From the NCBI GenBank assembly GCA_016196225.1, contig JACPXZ010000010.1:62001-126000 (forward strand): a stretch of DNA of 64,000 nucleotides, written 5' to 3'. The stretch is from Candidatus Peregrinibacteria bacterium (GTDB taxonomy: Bacteria > Patescibacteriota > Gracilibacteria > Peribacterales > Peribacteraceae). The notes under the pieces were generated by a model, which searched no databases, was not told the origin of the DNA, and worked only from the letters and a program-made list of their open reading frames with translations. Each line of letters starts with the position of its first letter. Position 1 is the first letter of the stretch. The position numbers were made by a program, and so were the translations under genes. Shown piece after piece: positions 1-7,755 of this stretch.

Positions 1-56
1 GATCCTACGAGAATCACGAGGAGACCAATGCTTCCCCAGAGATACATCCGCCGCAT
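1..56 (-). CDS. N-terminus of an exported or membrane protein, cut by the window edge
   Basis: Reading the minus strand from an ATG at 54-56 gives 18 codons (begins MRRMYLWGSIGLLV) that run off the left edge without a stop. The peptide is a short basic start followed by a hydrophobic stretch, as in a signal peptide or first membrane helix. A TATACT box lies 6 bases before the start, matching the leaderless layout seen elsewhere in the window. Nothing more can be said about function. Confidence 0.5.
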   Translation of the reverse strand, partial: MRRMYLWGSIGLLVILVG

Positions 57-62
57 GACCGT

Positions 63-68
63 AGTATA
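63..68 (-). promoter_or_regulatory. -10 box of the truncated left-edge gene
   Basis: TATACT on the minus strand, 6 bases from the ATG at 56. The spacing would put transcription start at or next to the start codon. Confidence 0.4.
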
Positions 69-89
69 CGGTATACTTCCAATCGAGCT

Positions 90-166
90 GCCCGCGTAGC
101 TCAGTTGGATAGAGCGCCTGGCTTCGGACCAGGAGGTCGTGGGTTCAATTCCTGCCGCGGGCACCA
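90..166 (+). tRNA. tRNA-Arg (anticodon UCG), CCA encoded
   Basis: A complete cloverleaf of 77 bases. The acceptor GCCCGCG pairs with CGCGGGC, the D-arm is GCTC/GAGC, the anticodon stem CCTGG/CCAGG encloses the loop CTTCGGA (anticodon TCG), and the T-arm holds TTCAATT. The discriminator A is followed by an encoded CCA. There is no T-run just after it. Confidence 0.95.
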
Positions 167-256
167 CTCGATTCGCTTCGCTCACTCGCGGTCTTCGACC
201 ATTCGCATCGTACCATCTATGCGGGAGTCCGCTCTTGTAAGCTACTTCCAAAATAG

Positions 257-281
257 AGAGGCTTCCCGATGGAAGCCCCTC
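257..281 (-). terminator. Terminator of the 311-526 gene
   Basis: Inverted repeat GAGGCTTCC / GGAAGCC(C)CTC with a four-base loop and one bulge. On the minus strand it is followed by CTATTTT. It lies about 30 bases after the stop of the small membrane-protein gene. Confidence 0.6.
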
Positions 282-310
282 AAGCGATCTGTTCACCGGA
301 CGCCACACTG

Positions 311-526
311 TCACGACAGCCACAACCTCATCGTCGCGATCGTCCAAAATACAAGATTCAGGACTGAGCTAAGGGCAAACACGATGATCGTGAGCATCGC
401 GACGATATCCCACGTGGTCACTAAGTATGCCGGTGCCGTCTTCGTAAGCTTCAAGAACGTCCGCAGGAGATTCACCATCAAGACTGCGATCACCATCCAC
501 ACCGGCCACAAACTAATGTAGTTCAT
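311..526 (-). CDS. Small two-helix membrane protein, unknown function
   Basis: 71 residues, mostly hydrophobic, with two likely transmembrane segments (about residues 5-25 and 38-65) joined by a short basic loop (RTFLKLTK). The start ATG is preceded by AAAGGAAAATCTC, a reasonable Shine-Dalgarno site. A TTGACT/TAAATT promoter lies about 55 bases upstream and a hairpin terminator lies downstream, so this is a self-contained transcription unit. I do not recognise a family. The overlapping plus-strand reading frame starts inside tRNA-Arg and is a shadow. Confidence 0.6.
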   Translation of the reverse strand: MNYISLWPVWMVIAVLMVNLLRTFLKLTKTAPAYLVTTWDIVAMLTIIVFALSSVLNLVFWTIATMRLWLS

Positions 527-577
527 GAGATTTTCCTTTCTTTGAGTACGACGTTGTGAGTGAACGACCTATAAATT

Positions 578-605
578 AATTTACAATGAAGTATTTAAAA
601 GTCAA
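578..605 (-). promoter_or_regulatory. Promoter of the 311-526 gene
   Basis: Minus-strand TTGACT, 16-base spacer, TAAATT. It is the same style as the promoters at 37709, 46850 and 52810, all of which serve genes with a Shine-Dalgarno site and a leader of tens of bases. Confidence 0.55.
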
Positions 606-623
606 TATTTTACGCATTTATGA

Positions 624-652
624 TTGACCGACCGAAACTATCACTCTAATAT
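624..652 (+). promoter_or_regulatory. Sigma-70-type promoter of clpB
   Basis: TTGACC, 17-base spacer, TAATAT. The expected transcription start (about 659-660) leaves a leader of only about 8 bases before the ATG at 668. No CIRCE-like inverted repeat is visible next to it. Confidence 0.65.
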
Positions 653-667
653 TATGAGTGACAGAAT

Positions 668-2818
668 ATGGGAGATCACCTTCCTCCACAGGCTGCCAAT
701 GCGGACGATACCGTCCGACCGCTTGAGCGGTTTACCCTCGACTTTACCCGCCTTGCCCGCGACGGGAAGATCGATCCCGTCATCGGACGCGACCTTGAGA
801 TCCGCCGCATTATGCAGATTTTATCGCGCCGGACAAAAAATAACCCCGTGCTTGTGGGAGAACCCGGGACCGGAAAAACGGCGATTGTCGAAGGGTTGGC
901 GAAAAAAATTGTGGACGGCGACGTCCCCGATTTACTCAAAGACAAGCGCATCCTCGCGCTCGACCTTGGCGCCCTCATCGCCGGGACCAAATACCGGGGA
1001 GAATTCGAAGATCGCCTCAAGGCCGTCATGCGCGAGATCGAGGGATCTGATGGAGCCATGATCCTCTTCATCGATGAACTCCACACCATCGTCGGCGCAG
1101 GCGCTGCCGAAGGCTCAATGGATGCTGGCAACATCCTCAAACCCGCTCTCGCTCGGGGGACACTGCGAACGATCGGGGCCACAACGCTCAAAGAATATCG
1201 CAAATATATCGAACGCGATGCCGCGTTCGAACGGCGTTTTCAACCCGTTATGGTCGAACCGCCATCCATCAAAGATGCGATTTCGATCCTCCGCGGTATC
1301 AAAGAGAAATACGAGGTCCACCATGGGATACGCATTCAGGATAACGCCATCGTCGCGGCAGTGATGCTCTCCGATCGCTATATTGCCGATCGATTCCTCC
1401 CGGATAAAGCAATCGACCTCATGGACGAATCCGCCTCGATGCTCCGGATCGAGATGGACAGCAAGCCGGCCGAACTCGACCAACTCGACCGACAGATCCG
1501 ACAATTAGACATCGAACGAGAGGCACTCAAAAAAGAAAAAGATTCCGCTTCCAAAAAACGTCTCAATGATATTGAAAAAGAACATGTGGATTTGAAACAA
1601 GCGCAAAAAGAACTTGAGGAACGCTGGCACAAAGAAAAGGACATCATTGCGGTCATCAAATCTTCTACAAAGGAAGCCGACACATTAAAAATGCAGGAGG
1701 CCCGTGCGGAACGTGAAGGTAATCTGCAACGCGTGGCGGAAATCCGCTACGGCTTACTCCCGGGACTCGAAAAGAAGATCTCCGGAGCAAAAAAAGACCT
1801 TGTTGCCATTCAAAAGGACAACCCGATCCTCAAAGAAGAAGTGACCGAGGAGGATATTGCAAAAGTAGTTTCACGATGGACGAGTATTCCGGTTTTTAAA
1901 ATGCTGCAGGAAGAGGGTGAAAAATTGAAACATATGGAACAAGAACTTTCGAAGCGCGTCATCGGACAGAAGGACGCGATAACCGCCGTGAGCAATGCGA
2001 TTCGTCGCAGTCGCGCAGGACTTCAGGAAGAAAACCGTCCAATCGGGTCATTCCTCTTTTTGGGGCCGACCGGAGTGGGCAAAACCGAACTCTCCAAAGC
2101 ACTGGCGGAATTTTTGTTCAACGACGAACATCTCCTGATTCGGATCGATATGAGCGAATACATGGAACAGCACGCCGCTGCAAAGCTTATCGGACCTCCA
2201 CCGGGATACATCGGGTACGAAGAAGGCGGGCAACTCACCGAAGCCGTCCGTCGGCACCCGTATGCGGTGATCCTTCTTGATGAGATCGAAAAGGCTCATC
2301 CGGATATCTTCAACGTTCTTCTTCAAATGCTTGACGAAGGGCGCCTCACGGACAACAAAGGCCGGACGGTGAACTTTAAAAACACCTGCATCATCATGAC
2401 GTCAAATTTGGGAACGTCAGAAATCACAAAACACGCGGAGGAGAAAATTCTTCAGGCAAAGGCCGTTGATCTTCTCCTTCGTCGCACGTTCCGTCCCGAG
2501 TTTTTAAACCGCATTGATGCGATCATGACATTCCAACCCCTCAACGAGAAACAAATCGTCGACATCGCACAGATTCAAATACAACGGGTACAAAAACTCC
2601 TCGAAAAAAAAGGTATTCGTTTATCCATAACAAAATCCGTTATTGAAGAACTCGCGCGTCGCGGGTTTGATCCGGCATTCGGCGCCCGACCATTAAAACG
2701 CATCATTCAAAACGAAATCCTGGACGAACTTTCTCTGCGCATCATCGAAGGGAAGGTAAAGGAGGGAGATACGGTAAATATAGGAATAAAGGACAACGAT
2801 ATCCACATGTCATCCTGA
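668..2818 (+). CDS. clpB: ClpB-type AAA+ disaggregase without the N-terminal domain
   Basis: 716 residues, with two AAA+ modules. The first Walker A is GEPGTGKT at about residues 64-71 and the second is GPTGVGKT at 466-473. Between them lies a long coiled-coil middle domain (about 258-380), introduced by a [13 protein letters not shown] stretch typical of ClpB rather than ClpC. The family pulls polypeptides out of aggregates together with DnaK. The usual 140-150-residue substrate-binding N domain is absent. The protein begins about 20 residues before the first AAA+ module, and no upstream in-frame coding could supply it. The ATG at 668 fits a strong promoter immediately upstream. No protease-binding loop was identified. 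Last codons run into a dispersed repeat. Confidence 0.92.
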   Translation: MGDHLPPQAANADDTVRPLERFTLDFTRLARDGKIDPVIGRDLEIRRIMQILSRRTKNNPVLVGEPGTGKTAIVEGLAKKIVDGDVPDLLKDKRILALDLGALIAGTKYRGEFEDRLKAVMREIEGSDGAMILFIDELHTIVGAGAAEGSMDAGNILKPALARGTLRTIGATTLKEYRKYIERDAAFERRFQPVMVEPPSIKDAISILRGIKEKYEVHHGIRIQDNAIVAAVMLSDRYIADRFLPDKAIDLMDESASMLRIEMDSKPAELDQLDRQIRQLDIEREALKKEKDSASKKRLNDIEKEHVDLKQAQKELEERWHKEKDIIAVIKSSTKEADTLKMQEARAEREGNLQRVAEIRYGLLPGLEKKISGAKKDLVAIQKDNPILKEEVTEEDIAKVVSRWTSIPVFKMLQEEGEKLKHMEQELSKRVIGQKDAITAVSNAIRRSRAGLQEENRPIGSFLFLGPTGVGKTELSKALAEFLFNDEHLLIRIDMSEYMEQHAAAKLIGPPPGYIGYEEGGQLTEAVRRHPYAVILLDEIEKAHPDIFNVLLQMLDEGRLTDNKGRTVNFKNTCIIMTSNLGTSEITKHAEEKILQAKAVDLLLRRTFRPEFLNRIDAIMTFQPLNEKQIVDIAQIQIQRVQKLLEKKGIRLSITKSVIEELARRGFDPAFGARPLKRIIQNEILDELSLRIIEGKVKEGDTVNIGIKDNDIHMSS

Positions 2819-2884
2819 GGTGCATTGCGATTCTTCTATGATGCTTCGAGGCTCGGCCAAAGGCCTCGCACCTCAGCATGACAT
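2806..2884. repeat. Dispersed palindromic repeat, copy 1
   Basis: A large imperfect palindrome beginning CATGTCATCCTGAGGTGC and ending GCACCTCAGCATGACAT, with an inner arm CTTCGAGGCTCGGCC. It covers the last codons and the stop of clpB. Related copies lie at 4485-4599 and 62861-62983. Confidence 0.8.
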
Positions 2885-2931
2885 TGGAGCAATGCCTCGA
2901 AGGATCATGAAAAAAATATTCTCCATAAAAC

Positions 2932-2962
2932 AAACCCGCACCCACTGACGTGTTGCAGGTTT
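2932..2962 (-). terminator. Terminator of the small basic-protein gene
   Basis: On the minus strand the stem AAACCTGCA / TGCGGGTTT (one G-T pair) is followed by GTTTTAT. It sits about 30 bases past the stop of the 2993-3091 gene. Confidence 0.5.
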
Positions 2963-2992
2963 GTCGGCGTTCGAAAAAAAATCAAACGCTCT

Positions 2993-3091
2993 CTATCGCC
3001 TCTTCTTCCTGTGCTTCACCACTCTCTTGCGACGCACAACTTTGCGTGCAGTCTTCCTCCTTTTGGCAGCTTTCTTTCGACGTTTTGCCAT
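2993..3091 (-). CDS. 32-residue, extremely basic peptide
   Basis: An ATG at 3089-3091 opens a 32-codon frame ending in TAG, starting MAKRRKKAAKRRKTARK and ending KHRKKRR. Nearly two thirds of the residues are Lys or Arg, and none is acidic. It has its own promoter (TATAAT at 3133-3138) and a terminator hairpin downstream, which argues for a real gene. The charge suggests nucleic-acid binding (histone-tail- or ribosomal-protein-like), but that is inference. No Shine-Dalgarno site is visible. A longer overlapping frame in another phase is less convincing. Confidence 0.6.
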   Translation of the reverse strand: MAKRRKKAAKRRKTARKVVRRKRVVKHRKKRR

Positions 3092-3132
3092 AAAATAATA
3101 AGAGGGAAGGGAAATAAAAAAACCTGGATATC

Positions 3133-3161
3133 ATTATAATAAAATGATTGCAAAATGAAAA
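3133..3161 (-). promoter_or_regulatory. Promoter of the basic peptide gene
   Basis: Minus-strand TTTTCA, 17-base spacer, TATAAT (perfect -10), in an AT-rich spacer about 40 bases before the ATG at 3091. Confidence 0.6.
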
Positions 3162-3227
3162 GTTTTTCATGCAGATAAAAATTTAAAATGTTTTGTGATG
3201 CGGTTATGAATTTTTTTTTCTCTCGCA

Positions 3228-4433
3228 TCATACATGACGAAGTGTGTGTCCCATTTTTTCTTTTTTTGTTTTTAAATAATTTCGCTGACGATCGTTGCAT
3301 GGGGAGATTTCGATCGGCAACTGTTCGATGATCTCAATCCCGAATCCATTCAGTCCGACGACTTTGCGCGGATTGTTGGTCAGCAGCCTCATCTTGCCCA
3401 CTCCCACTTCACGAAGAATCTGCGCGCCGACGCCGTACTCCCTTAGATCCATCGGGAATCCCAATTTTTCATTTGCTTCTACGGTATCGAGTCCCTGCTC
3501 CTGTAACGCATAGGCACGCACTTTGTTGGCAAGACCGATCCCCCGACCTTCCTGCCGCATATACAAGATCACACCACACCCCTCCTGGGCAATCCGCTCC
3601 ATCGCTCGGTGAAGTTGCGGTCCGCAATCACAACAGACGGATCCGAATACGTCACCGGTAAGGCACTCAGAATGAACACGTACCAGCGTCGGTCTCATGG
3701 GATGTATTTCTCCCCGTACCAATGAAACATGATCGCAGTGGTGTAAAAGATCTTTAAACACACAAAGTCTCCATGTGCCCCACATGGTTTCTAATGCGCT
3801 TTCTGCTTCGAGACGGACAAAGAGTTCGGAACATCGCCGATACGCAATGAGATCTGCAATATTGATGATGGGAAGATCATGTTCCTCGGCAAAATCCATC
3901 AAAGCCGGCATACGCATCATCGTCCCATCCTCATGCATCATCTCACTGATCACCGCACCCTCTCGGAGTCCCGCCAACCGACAAAGATCCGTTGCCGCCT
4001 CCGTATGTCCGGCACGGACAAGGACGCCGCCATTCTGCGCGCGTAACGGAAACACATGACCCGGTCGACGAACATCTTCCGGACATGCCACGGGATTCAT
4101 CGCGGTGCGCACCGTTTGAGCGCGATCATGTGCGGATATTCCCGTGGTAATACTATGCGCCGCTTCGATGCTCACGGTAAACGGCGTACCGAGAGATGAG
4201 GTGTTCCGCCGCACCATCGACGGAAGATCCAACTGATCCGCCAACGCATTGCTCAATGCAAGACACACGACGCCTCCCGTGTGACGAATAATAAACGCCA
4301 TTGCTTCGGTCGTGATGTGTTGTCCGGCCATCACAAGATCCCCCTCGTTCTCTCTATGCTCATCATCAACAACGATCGCCATCCGTCCGCAGCGGAGAGC
4401 ATCGATAGCCTGGGGGATAGTGGTGAAGGACAT
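3228..4433 (-). CDS. ribBA: Bifunctional DHBP synthase / GTP cyclohydrolase II
   Basis: 401 residues. The N-terminal half is RibB, which makes 3,4-dihydroxy-2-butanone 4-phosphate from ribulose 5-phosphate; it has the acidic loop [11 protein letters not shown] near residue 23 and RAGHTEA near 140. The C-terminal half is RibA, which opens GTP; it has the zinc-cysteine pattern [15 protein letters not shown] and the catalytic-loop motif RQEGRGIGL. Together they supply both substrates for riboflavin assembly. ribH and ribE lie upstream on the same strand, separated by the SLH-protein gene. No ribD is in the window. The start is followed directly by a typical RibB beginning. Confidence 0.95.
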   Translation of the reverse strand: MSFTTIPQAIDALRCGRMAIVVDDEHRENEGDLVMAGQHITTEAMAFIIRHTGGVVCLALSNALADQLDLPSMVRRNTSSLGTPFTVSIEAAHSITTGISAHDRAQTVRTAMNPVACPEDVRRPGHVFPLRAQNGGVLVRAGHTEAATDLCRLAGLREGAVISEMMHEDGTMMRMPALMDFAEEHDLPIINIADLIAYRRCSELFVRLEAESALETMWGTWRLCVFKDLLHHCDHVSLVRGEIHPMRPTLVRVHSECLTGDVFGSVCCDCGPQLHRAMERIAQEGCGVILYMRQEGRGIGLANKVRAYALQEQGLDTVEANEKLGFPMDLREYGVGAQILREVGVGKMRLLTNNPRKVVGLNGFGIEIIEQLPIEISPCNDRQRNYLKTKKEKMGHTLRHV

Positions 4434-4484
4434 AGAAAAGAATCATACAGAAAAATCAAGATCCGACATACAAAAAAACACATA

Positions 4485-4599
4485 CATGTCACCCTGAGGT
4501 GCGACGAACGGAGTGAGGAGCCTCGAAGGGTCATGATAATGAATATTCCTTTTATGATGCTTCGAGGCTCGGCCAAAGGCCTCGCACCTCAGCATGACA
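4485..4599. repeat. Dispersed palindromic repeat, copy 2
   Basis: Starts CATGTCACCCTGAGGTGCGA and ends GCACCTCAGCATGACA. It carries two inner arms GAGCCTCGAAGG and CTTCGAGGCTCGGCC around an AT-rich centre. It fills most of the spacer between the SLH-protein gene and ribBA and could form a long hairpin at the end of that transcript. Confidence 0.85.
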
Positions 4600-4612
4600 A
4601 GCAAACACTCCT

Positions 4613-5968
4613 TCATTTAAGCCGGATAGTGTACGTCAGCTTCGCCGCTCTCGGTGGTACCCGATTTACTCCAACGTAGTATGTTCCGGGTGGATACGTA
4701 TACTCCTTATTACATTCCGGTCCGCTAAACCCATAGAGATCGACGTCTTCCATGGGATACACCAAACACCCCACTCCATCCTGGGTCGATAGCTCCACCA
4801 GTGTCGTTCGTTCGGCAAGCACCTTAAAGAAGTACCAATCGGCATAATCGTTCGCGGTGAGTGTTTCTGTACGCGGAATACTTGAGAGAATCTTTGCCTC
4901 CCGAAACCCGTCGTGAGAGTCCCCTCTCCCTTCATGGACGACAAGGGTATACGATGCGTTGGTTACGTTTCCTTGTAGTTGCAATTGGTACGACCCAGGA
5001 TCAAGCGCAACGAGGATAAAACAGCGCGATCCCTCCTGATATCCCAAATAGTATTCCAGCGAAAAACCTCCTTCTCCTAAACGATACAGACGGCAGCTCG
5101 TCTCTCCGGTAACCTGCAATTCTGCTTCGATATCGGCAACGACCGGACCCGTGAGAGTAAAACGATAGGTATGCGATTCCTTACTGGTAAACACGGCACT
5201 CTTGCTGAATGGAAAAACTTCATCGAATGTCGTGATATCGGATGGCCCTGCAGGGAGACTCGACGAAGACGAAATAATCGGCAACGGAGGAGTCGGTTCG
5301 CGCGGAGTCCGCTCTTCAGGTTGTGGCAGTGCGCTTACAAACCCTCGATCACGCGCAGCAAGAGCATTGGTAATGTACGCTGCCGCCTCACCTCGGAGTA
5401 ACGGCCAATCGGGATAAAACCGCGGCCCATCCTGACCGGCAACAGGCAGAATCCCCAATTTAAACGCAGAGGAGAGATGCTTTGTGTACCACGCAGATAC
5501 CGATACGTCGACAAATTTCAGTATTTCGCGATCTCTTTCGGTGAACTCTGCAATGGGTACACCGAATACTTCCGCAATCATTTTAAGCGCCTCCACGCGA
5601 TTCACCAGATTAGCCGGCCGAAAGTATCCATCGTTGTACCCTTGCACAAATCCACGATGCTCGGCATCACAGACATACAGCTCATACCAACTCCCCTCCT
5701 CGACATCCCCAAAACAGTCGCGATAAAGCGGCGCCGGTTCACGACCGGCAGCCTTATAGAGCATCTTAAGCATCTCCGCCCGGTTGACATTTTTACTCGG
5801 ATAAAAATTCCCATCGGGATTGCCATTGATCACTTCCAATCCGACCAATAACTCAATCGCCGCCCGGTACGAATGACCATCGGGGACATCGGGGAAAACC
5901 GCGGCATGAGCCACATTTGCAAACACAAGTGGAATGAATACAACGAATGTGACGATATAAAGATGCAC
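4613..5968 (-). CDS. Secreted SLH-domain surface protein
   Basis: 451 residues. A signal peptide covers about residues 1-22 (ending AHA). Three S-layer-homology repeats follow, at about 24-85, 86-148 and 150-210, each with the F-x-D-V and R-A-E or R-G-E type elements (for example NRAEMLKML and LLRGEAAAYI). SLH triplets normally anchor proteins to pyruvylated cell-wall polymer. After a Pro/Ser-rich linker, the C-terminal half holds two beta-rich segments that resemble PPC-like domains (each ends in a PGTYYVGV- or PGSYQLQL-type strand). It is therefore a cell-surface protein, probably adhesive or structural. It sits between ribH and ribBA, which looks accidental rather than functional. No enzymatic motif seen. 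Confidence 0.85.
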   Translation of the reverse strand: MHLYIVTFVVFIPLVFANVAHAAVFPDVPDGHSYRAAIELLVGLEVINGNPDGNFYPSKNVNRAEMLKMLYKAAGREPAPLYRDCFGDVEEGSWYELYVCDAEHRGFVQGYNDGYFRPANLVNRVEALKMIAEVFGVPIAEFTERDREILKFVDVSVSAWYTKHLSSAFKLGILPVAGQDGPRFYPDWPLLRGEAAAYITNALAARDRGFVSALPQPEERTPREPTPPLPIISSSSSLPAGPSDITTFDEVFPFSKSAVFTSKESHTYRFTLTGPVVADIEAELQVTGETSCRLYRLGEGGFSLEYYLGYQEGSRCFILVALDPGSYQLQLQGNVTNASYTLVVHEGRGDSHDGFREAKILSSIPRTETLTANDYADWYFFKVLAERTTLVELSTQDGVGCLVYPMEDVDLYGFSGPECNKEYTYPPGTYYVGVNRVPPRAAKLTYTIRLK

Positions 5969-5994
5969 CGATGGTAGGGAAGGTTGAACATAGT

Positions 5995-6465
5995 TTACAA
6001 AATCCCCTTTATTTCCGCAAGGCTTTGCAAAACCGCATGTGCAGCCTCTTTTCCCTTCTCTCCGCGAGCACGCGCTTGCGCGATCGAATCGACGTACAGA
6101 ACTTCAAAAGCAAACGGAATCCGATACCGGATCTGGATATTCATCATCCCGTGTGCAACTGACTCTGCGAGAAGATCGGCATGCTTGGTCTCCCCCTGCA
6201 CGATGATACCGATACCAATAAGCGCATCAGCGGCTTTGGCCTCTGCCAGTGCCGCACCAATGAGAGGGATCTCGAACGAGCCGGGTGCCGCATACAGCGA
6301 AATATTTTTTTCTGGAATCCCCGCCTCTTTCAGTGCAGTCTTCGCCGACTCCACCAACGCTGCGATCTCTTCCTTATAATATGTCGCGTGGATAATCGCG
6401 ATTCTCCAGTTGGGATCAACACCTTTTGGCATGCCCGTGTCATGATGAGATATTTTCATGAACAC
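5995..6465 (-). CDS. ribH: 6,7-dimethyl-8-ribityllumazine synthase
   Basis: 156 residues, normal family length. It condenses the pyrimidine intermediate with dihydroxybutanone phosphate in the penultimate step of riboflavin synthesis, usually as a pentamer or a 60-subunit shell. Characteristic elements are PGSFEIPL (about residue 62) and the active-site histidine motif GETKHADLL (about 92). Its first codons overlap the end of ribE by 10 bases, which implies translational coupling. The start could also be a few codons later (MKI), but this makes little difference. Confidence 0.94.
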   Translation of the reverse strand: MFMKISHHDTGMPKGVDPNWRIAIIHATYYKEEIAALVESAKTALKEAGIPEKNISLYAAPGSFEIPLIGAALAEAKAADALIGIGIIVQGETKHADLLAESVAHGMMNIQIRYRIPFAFEVLYVDSIAQARARGEKGKEAAHAVLQSLAEIKGIL

Positions 6466-7016
6466 TTCCGAATATAGCGCCCAAGGATATCCGTCTCAAT
6501 ATTGACCCGATCTCCTTCCTTCAATAGTCCAAGAGTTGTGACCTTTAGGGTATGGGGAATAAGCGCAATCGTACACTCATTGCCTTTGAGGCGCGCGACT
6601 GTCAGCGACACTCCATCAATGGCAATCGATCCCTTTTCAACAATAAATTTTTTTAAGTTATTTGGATACACCATCCTTAACATTCCATCCTTCGACAGGC
6701 TCAGGATCTCGCCTACGGCTTCGCTGTGCCCTTGCACCACATGTCCCTCAAACCGTCCGTCTGCCTTGAGCGCCCGTTCGAGATTTACAAGATCTCCTGC
6801 CTGCTTTTCTCCCAATGTGGTCCTCTTCAGAGTCTCTGGCACGGTATCGAAGCCCATCGTCTTCTCCTTGAGATCCACGATCGTCAAACACACCCCTGCG
6901 ATACAAATACTGGACCCGACCTTGATATCATCAAAAATCTTCGGCCGTTCAATGGTGAGACGACCATGTTCATTCTTAATGACCTTTGCCGTTGCTTCGA
7001 TAATCCCGGTAAACAT
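6456..7016 (-). CDS. ribE: Riboflavin synthase, alpha chain
   Basis: 186 residues with the two similar lumazine-binding barrels of the family. It begins MFTGIIEATAKV, and the second barrel contains EKGSIAIDGVSLTV. It dismutates two lumazines to riboflavin. The gene is first in the ribE-ribH pair. Between the barrels the protein carries LSLSKDG, encoded by a copy of a dispersed repeat motif (TTCGACAGGCTCAGG on the other strand), so a repeat has been absorbed into the reading frame. No FMN riboswitch-like sequence was found upstream. Confidence 0.94.
   Translation of the reverse strand: MFTGIIEATAKVIKNEHGRLTIERPKIFDDIKVGSSICIAGVCLTIVDLKEKTMGFDTVPETLKRTTLGEKQAGDLVNLERALKADGRFEGHVVQGHSEAVGEILSLSKDGMLRMVYPNNLKKFIVEKGSIAIDGVSLTVARLKGNECTIALIPHTLKVTTLGLLKEGDRVNIETDILGRYIRKCS
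6687..6712. repeat. Repeat fragment inside ribE
   Basis: CCTTCGACAGGCTCAGGA matches the inner arm of the repeat at 62861-62983 (CCTTCGACAAGCTCAGGG). It is translated in frame as LSLSKDG. Confidence 0.7.
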
Positions 7017-7118
7017 ACGGAGATTTTGACAGAGGATTGCCGTTTGGTATACCCTCTCCCCCCATGCAGCATGTTGCTGTATGGGATGAACGTTGTTCCT
7101 TTAAGAAAGAGGTGAATC

Positions 7119-7490
7119 GTGAGTAATCGCAAGGGTTACACATGGGTGGAAATTCTGACCGTCATTGTGATCATCGTAATCCTGATCGCCCTCCTACTCC
7201 CTGCCATCGAATCAGCACAGGACGCAATGAGACGGCAGGCGGAGGCGACACAGGCGGAGGCGGCAGAGGCGGAGGCGGCAGAGGAGTGGAAGTACGAGAA
7301 GTACTTCGAGGACGTGGGGAACGGGGTCTACTACTTTGAGGGAGCGAAATTCAGAGTCCTCGGCAACGAACGGATGACCCAAGGCCTTGCAAAGGTACTC
7401 TCGGAGTGGCGAGCCCTCCACCCAGACCGACGGATCGTCTCTGTGATTGAAAAGAACAACTGTTTCATCCTCATCACAGAGGCACATTAA
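7119..7490 (+). CDS. Type IV pilin-like (class III signal) small protein
   Basis: 123 residues from a GTG start preceded by AGAGGTGAATC, a good Shine-Dalgarno site. The N-terminus [19 protein letters not shown] fits a prepilin leader cut after Gly, with Glu at +5 and a long hydrophobic helix. A short alanine/glutamate repeat ([12 protein letters not shown]) follows, encoded by tandem GCGGAGGCG units. A C-terminal domain of about 70 residues ([25 protein letters not shown]...) has no family I recognise. It is likely processed by a prepilin peptidase and either assembled as a minor pilin or anchored. A terminator follows directly, so it is a single-gene unit. Confidence 0.75.
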   Translation: MSNRKGYTWVEILTVIVIIVILIALLLPAIESAQDAMRRQAEATQAEAAEAEAAEEWKYEKYFEDVGNGVYYFEGAKFRVLGNERMTQGLAKVLSEWRALHPDRRIVSVIEKNNCFILITEAH

Positions 7491-7512
7491 ACGCTGAAGG
7501 AACATCTCTCTC

Positions 7513-7540
7513 CCCCGCCCACCAAAGGGCGGGGTCTTTT
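7513..7540 (+). terminator. Terminator of the pilin-like gene
   Basis: A perfect 8-bp stem CCCCGCCC / GGGCGGGG with a six-base loop, followed by TCTTTT, 22 bases after the stop. Confidence 0.85.
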
Positions 7541-7551
7541 ATAATTTTATT

Positions 7552-7674
7552 CTTTTGTCGCCGGACAAAGGTGGCAAAAAATATGAGCCAACGAATTTTC
7601 TGGAAACTCAATAGACCTCTTACCCCCTCCCCTTAATCCCCTCCCGTCGGGAGGGGTACCCCGAGGGGGAGGGA
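7552..7674. repeat. Two repeat elements in the spacer before uvrA
   Basis: The 264-base spacer holds a copy of CTTTTGTCGCCGGACAAA (7552-7575), also present at 58147-58174, and a C/G-rich palindrome (7622-7674, CCCTCCCGTCGGGAGGG) of the family also found at 15487, 36845, 58309 and 59163. No gene is visible between 7541 and 7755. Confidence 0.75.
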
Positions 7675-7755
7675 ATACCGACCCTAGACAGTACTCATTT
7701 TTAATGCTAAACTGCGGCGTCAAGCCGTCGCGCCCACGCGCGCGGCTAATTTATT

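Noticed and set aside
105-521. Plus-strand frame starting in tRNA-Arg
   Set aside because: It begins inside the tRNA and overlaps a better-supported minus-strand gene with promoter, ribosome site and terminator.
7017-7118. Possible FMN riboswitch before ribE
   Set aside because: None of the conserved RFN helices or loop sequences could be seen in either strand of this short spacer.
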